Source of the DNA: Acidimicrobiales bacterium | Lineage (GTDB): Bacteria > Actinomycetota > Acidimicrobiia > Acidimicrobiales > RAAP-2 | Direction of reading: 5' to 3' | NCBI GenBank assembly: GCA_017883125.1 | Contig: JADGOD010000092.1 | Coordinates: 1-6,338 of the forward strand | DNA length: 6,338 nucleotides | Shown here: one piece after another, positions 4,403 through 6,338 of the stretch | Layout: each line of letters opens with the position of its first letter | Numbering within the stretch: position 1 is the first letter of the stretch | Position numbers and translations under genes: made by a program | Notes under the pieces: model-generated | Seen by the model: only the letters and a program-made list of their open reading frames with translations | Told to the model about the DNA's origin: nothing | Database searches by the model: none

Positions 4403-5191
4403 ATGTCCAACCGCGTCAGCGTCCGATTCCACGCAGGACTGGATAACCTCGTGGCCCTGCGCCGCCGCGGCGGGTCGGTCTCGCTCGAGGTGGCCGCCGG
4501 AACGACGGTCAAGGACCTGGTGGAGTCGCTCGGCGTGCCGCACACCGAGATCGACGTGATCCTGGTGAACGGCGAGTCGGTGGGCTTCGAGCACCGGGTG
4601 GACGACGGTGATCGCATCGCCGTGTACCCGATGTCCGAGGTGCCCGCGGTGGTTCCCCTCATCCGGCTGACCCCCACACCGCTGCGAGAGCCCCGGTTCG
4701 TCCTCGACGTCCATCTCGGCCGGCTGGCACGATCTCTGCGGCTGCTGGGCTTCGATTCGGTCTGGGGAAACGACCTCGCCGACGCCGAGCTGGCGGCGAT
4801 CTCCGTGGGCGAGGCGCGGGTCCTCCTCACGAGGGATCGTGGCCTGCTCAAGCGCGCCAAGGTCATCCACGGCTATCTCGTGCGGGAGACCGACCCCCAC
4901 CGCCAGATCATCGAGGTCCTGCGCCGGTTCGACCTGTTCGGGGCGATCGACCCGTTCGGGCGGTGCCTCCAGTGCAACGGCGTGCTCGAGCCCGTGGCGA
5001 AGGAGGAGGTGGAGCACCGGCTGCCGCTCCGGACCCGCCAGGACCACGACGAATTCCGGACGTGCCCGGACTGCGGTCGGATCTACTGGCAGGGCTCCCA
5101 CTACGACCAGCTCGCCACCCTGGTCGAAGACGTCCGGCAGGCGGGCACCGTGACGAGCCACTCGGAGGATGCTGACACTCAGCGTTCGTGA
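4403..5191 (+). CDS. Mut7-C RNase-fold protein with N-terminal ubiquitin-like domain
   Basis: A 262-residue protein with the fused layout known from the Mut7-C family. Residues 4-78 form a ubiquitin/ThiS-like beta-grasp domain (VSVRFHAGL, then ILVNGESVGFEHRVDDGDRIAVYP). Residues 98-245 form the Mut7-C domain, a PIN-like nuclease fold. FVLDVHLGRLARSLRLLGFD (99-118) gives the first acidic residue, D102; LLTRDRGLL (141-149) gives D145; ND at 123-124 is another likely acid. A zinc ribbon follows, from C188-x2-C191 and C221-x2-C224, then the family's YWQGSHYDQL (228-237). The family is predicted to act on RNA, but its substrate is not established. ATG 4403 begins exactly at the beta-grasp domain; in-frame ATG 4232 would add 57 residues of unrelated character and is rejected. 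Stop TGA 5189-5191. It lies 157 nt before the AKR on the same strand and could be cotranscribed. Confidence 0.92.
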   Translation: MSNRVSVRFHAGLDNLVALRRRGGSVSLEVAAGTTVKDLVESLGVPHTEIDVILVNGESVGFEHRVDDGDRIAVYPMSEVPAVVPLIRLTPTPLREPRFVLDVHLGRLARSLRLLGFDSVWGNDLADAELAAISVGEARVLLTRDRGLLKRAKVIHGYLVRETDPHRQIIEVLRRFDLFGAIDPFGRCLQCNGVLEPVAKEEVEHRLPLRTRQDHDEFRTCPDCGRIYWQGSHYDQLATLVEDVRQAGTVTSHSEDADTQRS

Positions 5192-5348
5192 CGACGTGCT
5201 CCGAATCGTGCTCGGCAACCACTCTCCCCCCGGTGGTCCGTGGCGCCGATCTGGCGGCATCGGAGCACCGTGGCCAGCGACGAGGCACCCGGGGACGCCT
5301 TCAGCCGCCGAAGGTATCGTCCATGAAGACGAACAGGGGGATCGACGG
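5192..5348 (+). promoter_or_regulatory. Structured leader between Mut7-C and AKR genes
   Basis: The region can form a 9-bp stem GTGCTCCGA/TCGGAGCAC (5196-5204 with 5260-5268). Inside it is a hairpin ACCAC/GTGGT (5218-5222 with 5233-5237). A competing hairpin CCGAT/ATCGG (5246-5250 with 5259-5263) uses part of the outer stem, so the two cannot coexist. GTGCTC is repeated at 5208-5213. The string CGGCAACC (5213-5220) recalls a core strand of SAM riboswitches, but the rest of that fold is missing. A possible -10, TATCGT (5315-5320), lies further on. Role unknown: weak terminator, attenuator or chance. Confidence 0.3.
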
Positions 5349-5352
5349 ATGA
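5323..5352 (+). CDS. Nine-codon upstream ORF overlapping the AKR start
   Basis: ATG 5323 reads MKTNRGIDG and stops at TGA 5350-5352, which overlaps the AKR ATG (5349-5351) as ATGA. Such overlaps usually couple translation. It has no clear Shine-Dalgarno site of its own, and its codons include the AKR site AGGGGG. If transcription starts from TATCGT (5315-5320), the mRNA would begin near 5327 and exclude this ATG, so it may not be expressed. Confidence 0.25.
   Translation: MKTNRGIDG
5335..5340 (+). promoter_or_regulatory. Ribosome binding site of the AKR gene
   Basis: AGGGGG, 8 nt before ATG 5349. It supports this start rather than the much longer in-frame start at 5169. Confidence 0.6.
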
Positions 5353-6335
5353 ATCGACGAACACTGGGACAGGGCCTCGAGGTCTCCGAGATCGGCCTGG
5401 GCTGCATGGGGATGTCCACCGCCTACGGAAACCCCGAGACCCGCGACGATGCCCAGTCGCTGGCCACGATCAACAAGGCGCTCGAGCTCGGTGTCAGCTT
5501 CTTCGACACGGCCGATGTCTACGGACCCTTCGTGAACGAAGAGCTGCTGGGCCGCGCCCTGGCCGGTCGTCGGGATCAGGTCGAGCTGGCCACGAAGTTC
5601 AGCCTCGCCTCTGGTCTTGCTGACCGTCACGTCGACGGACGGCCCGAGAGCGTGGCCGGGTACTGCGACGGATCCCTCGCTCGCCTGGGCACCGACGTGA
5701 TCGACCTCTACTACCTCCACCGGGTCGACCCGCTGGTGCCGATCGAGGAGACCGTCGGGGCGATGGGCGAGCTCGTTGCTGCCGGCAAGGTCCGCCACCT
5801 GGGTCTGTCCGAGGTGAGCGGCGAGACGCTCCGCCGTGCCTCCAAGGTCCATCCGATCACCGCGGTGCAGAGCGAGTACTCGATCTGGAGCAGGACCCCC
5901 GAGCAGACGCTGCTGCCGGCGGCCGCCGAGCTCGGGGTCGGGTTCGTGGCCTACAGCCCGCTCGGGCGCGGGATGCTGACCGGTGCGATCACGACGATCG
6001 ACGATCTCCCCGAGGGGGACTGGCGTCGGGCGACCCCGAGGTTCGCTGACGAGAACTTCGCCATCAACCGCCGCATCGTCGAGGCGATCGAGGAGATCGC
6101 CGTCGGGAAGGGCGTGACGCCCGCGCAGCTGGCGCTGGCGTGGGTGCTCTCGCGGCGAGATGACATCGTCCCGATCCCGGGGACCACCAAGCCGGCTCGA
6201 GTGGTGGAGAACGTCGCAGCCACCGAGCTCGAGCTCACCGATGAGGAGCTCCGACGGATCGACGCCTCGATCCCTGCAGGGGGTGCTGTCGGGGCCCGCT
6301 ACCCCGGTGAGCGCAACGGCTACGTGGAGTCCTGA
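5349..6335 (+). CDS. Aldo/keto reductase
   Basis: A complete 328-residue NAD(P)H-dependent aldo/keto reductase, a cytoplasmic TIM-barrel enzyme that reduces aldehydes and ketones. The opening RRTLGQGLEVSEIGLGCMGM (3-22) and the motif FFDTADVYG (51-59) are typical of AKRs related to the YakC/AKR13 group. The catalytic tetrad is intact: D53, Y58, K83 (ATKF) and H124 (YYLHRVD). Further family blocks are GKVRHLGLSE (146-155), QSEYSIWSR (174-182), YSPLGRGMLTG (202-212) and the coenzyme-phosphate loop PIPGTTKPARVVEN (275-288), which suggests NADPH. Length is normal. ATG 5349 follows AGGGGG by 8 nt and starts where the family starts; ATG 5169 would add 60 residues overlapping the Mut7-C gene. Stop TGA 6333-6335, 3 nt before the window end. 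The physiological substrate cannot be inferred. Confidence 0.95.
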   Translation: MNRRTLGQGLEVSEIGLGCMGMSTAYGNPETRDDAQSLATINKALELGVSFFDTADVYGPFVNEELLGRALAGRRDQVELATKFSLASGLADRHVDGRPESVAGYCDGSLARLGTDVIDLYYLHRVDPLVPIEETVGAMGELVAAGKVRHLGLSEVSGETLRRASKVHPITAVQSEYSIWSRTPEQTLLPAAAELGVGFVAYSPLGRGMLTGAITTIDDLPEGDWRRATPRFADENFAINRRIVEAIEEIAVGKGVTPAQLALAWVLSRRDDIVPIPGTTKPARVVENVAATELELTDEELRRIDASIPAGGAVGARYPGERNGYVES

Positions 6336-6338
6336 GTC

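Noticed and set aside
5196..5280. SAM-type riboswitch
   Set aside because: Only CGGCAACC matches. The partner GGTGCCAA strand, the kink-turn and a methionine or SAM gene downstream are missing, so I report only an unassigned structured element.
1..6338. CRISPR array, tRNA, rRNA or mobile element
   Set aside because: No regularly spaced repeats, cloverleaf-like sequence, ribosomal RNA stretch, transposase or integrase could be seen on either strand.

Overview
The window looks like chromosomal DNA of a high-GC bacterium, most likely an actinobacterium; this is an inference. The evidence is GC-rich third codon positions, GTG starts, families common in that phylum (TetR regulator, COG2159-type amidohydrolase, Mut7-C protein with a ubiquitin-like fold, AKR), and several starts with no Shine-Dalgarno site but a -10-like hexamer 6-8 nt upstream, the usual layout of leaderless mRNAs. 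I see no rRNA, tRNA, CRISPR array, insertion sequence or phage gene.

Left part, minus strand (1-2214): a TetR-family regulator runs off the left edge (657 to <1). Upstream of it on the same strand is a metal-dependent amidohydrolase (2009 to 816), followed by a very strong 18-bp hairpin (744-796). The amidohydrolase has a convincing promoter (-35 TTGACG, 17 bp, -10 TATGCT). A 16-bp near-palindrome sits on its -35, as expected of a repressor operator; the neighbouring TetR protein is the obvious but unproven candidate repressor.

Middle part (2214-4174) holds three genes I do not recognise. One is a minus-strand soluble protein cut by an in-frame TAG, with clearly coding-like sequence continuing 63 codons past it. 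The second is a minus-strand protein with three predicted membrane helices and a four-cysteine outer domain; its true N-terminus appears to be shifted out of frame at a run of seven G. The third is a small acidic plus-strand protein of 78 residues. The last two diverge from an 82-bp region with two leaderless-type promoters and a TGGTATG/CATACCA inverted repeat. Two broken genes side by side suggest a decaying accessory patch, or indels in the assembly.

Right part, plus strand (4403-6335): a Mut7-C RNase-fold protein with an N-terminal ubiquitin/ThiS-like domain and a C-terminal zinc ribbon, then a complete aldo/keto reductase with an intact catalytic tetrad. The 157-nt gap between them can fold into mutually exclusive stems and contains a nine-codon upstream ORF overlapping the AKR start.

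No obvious single pathway joins all genes. The best functional pairing is tetR with the amidohydrolase; the AKR could be another catabolic or detoxification enzyme. The orphan block and its two breaks are the most unusual part.
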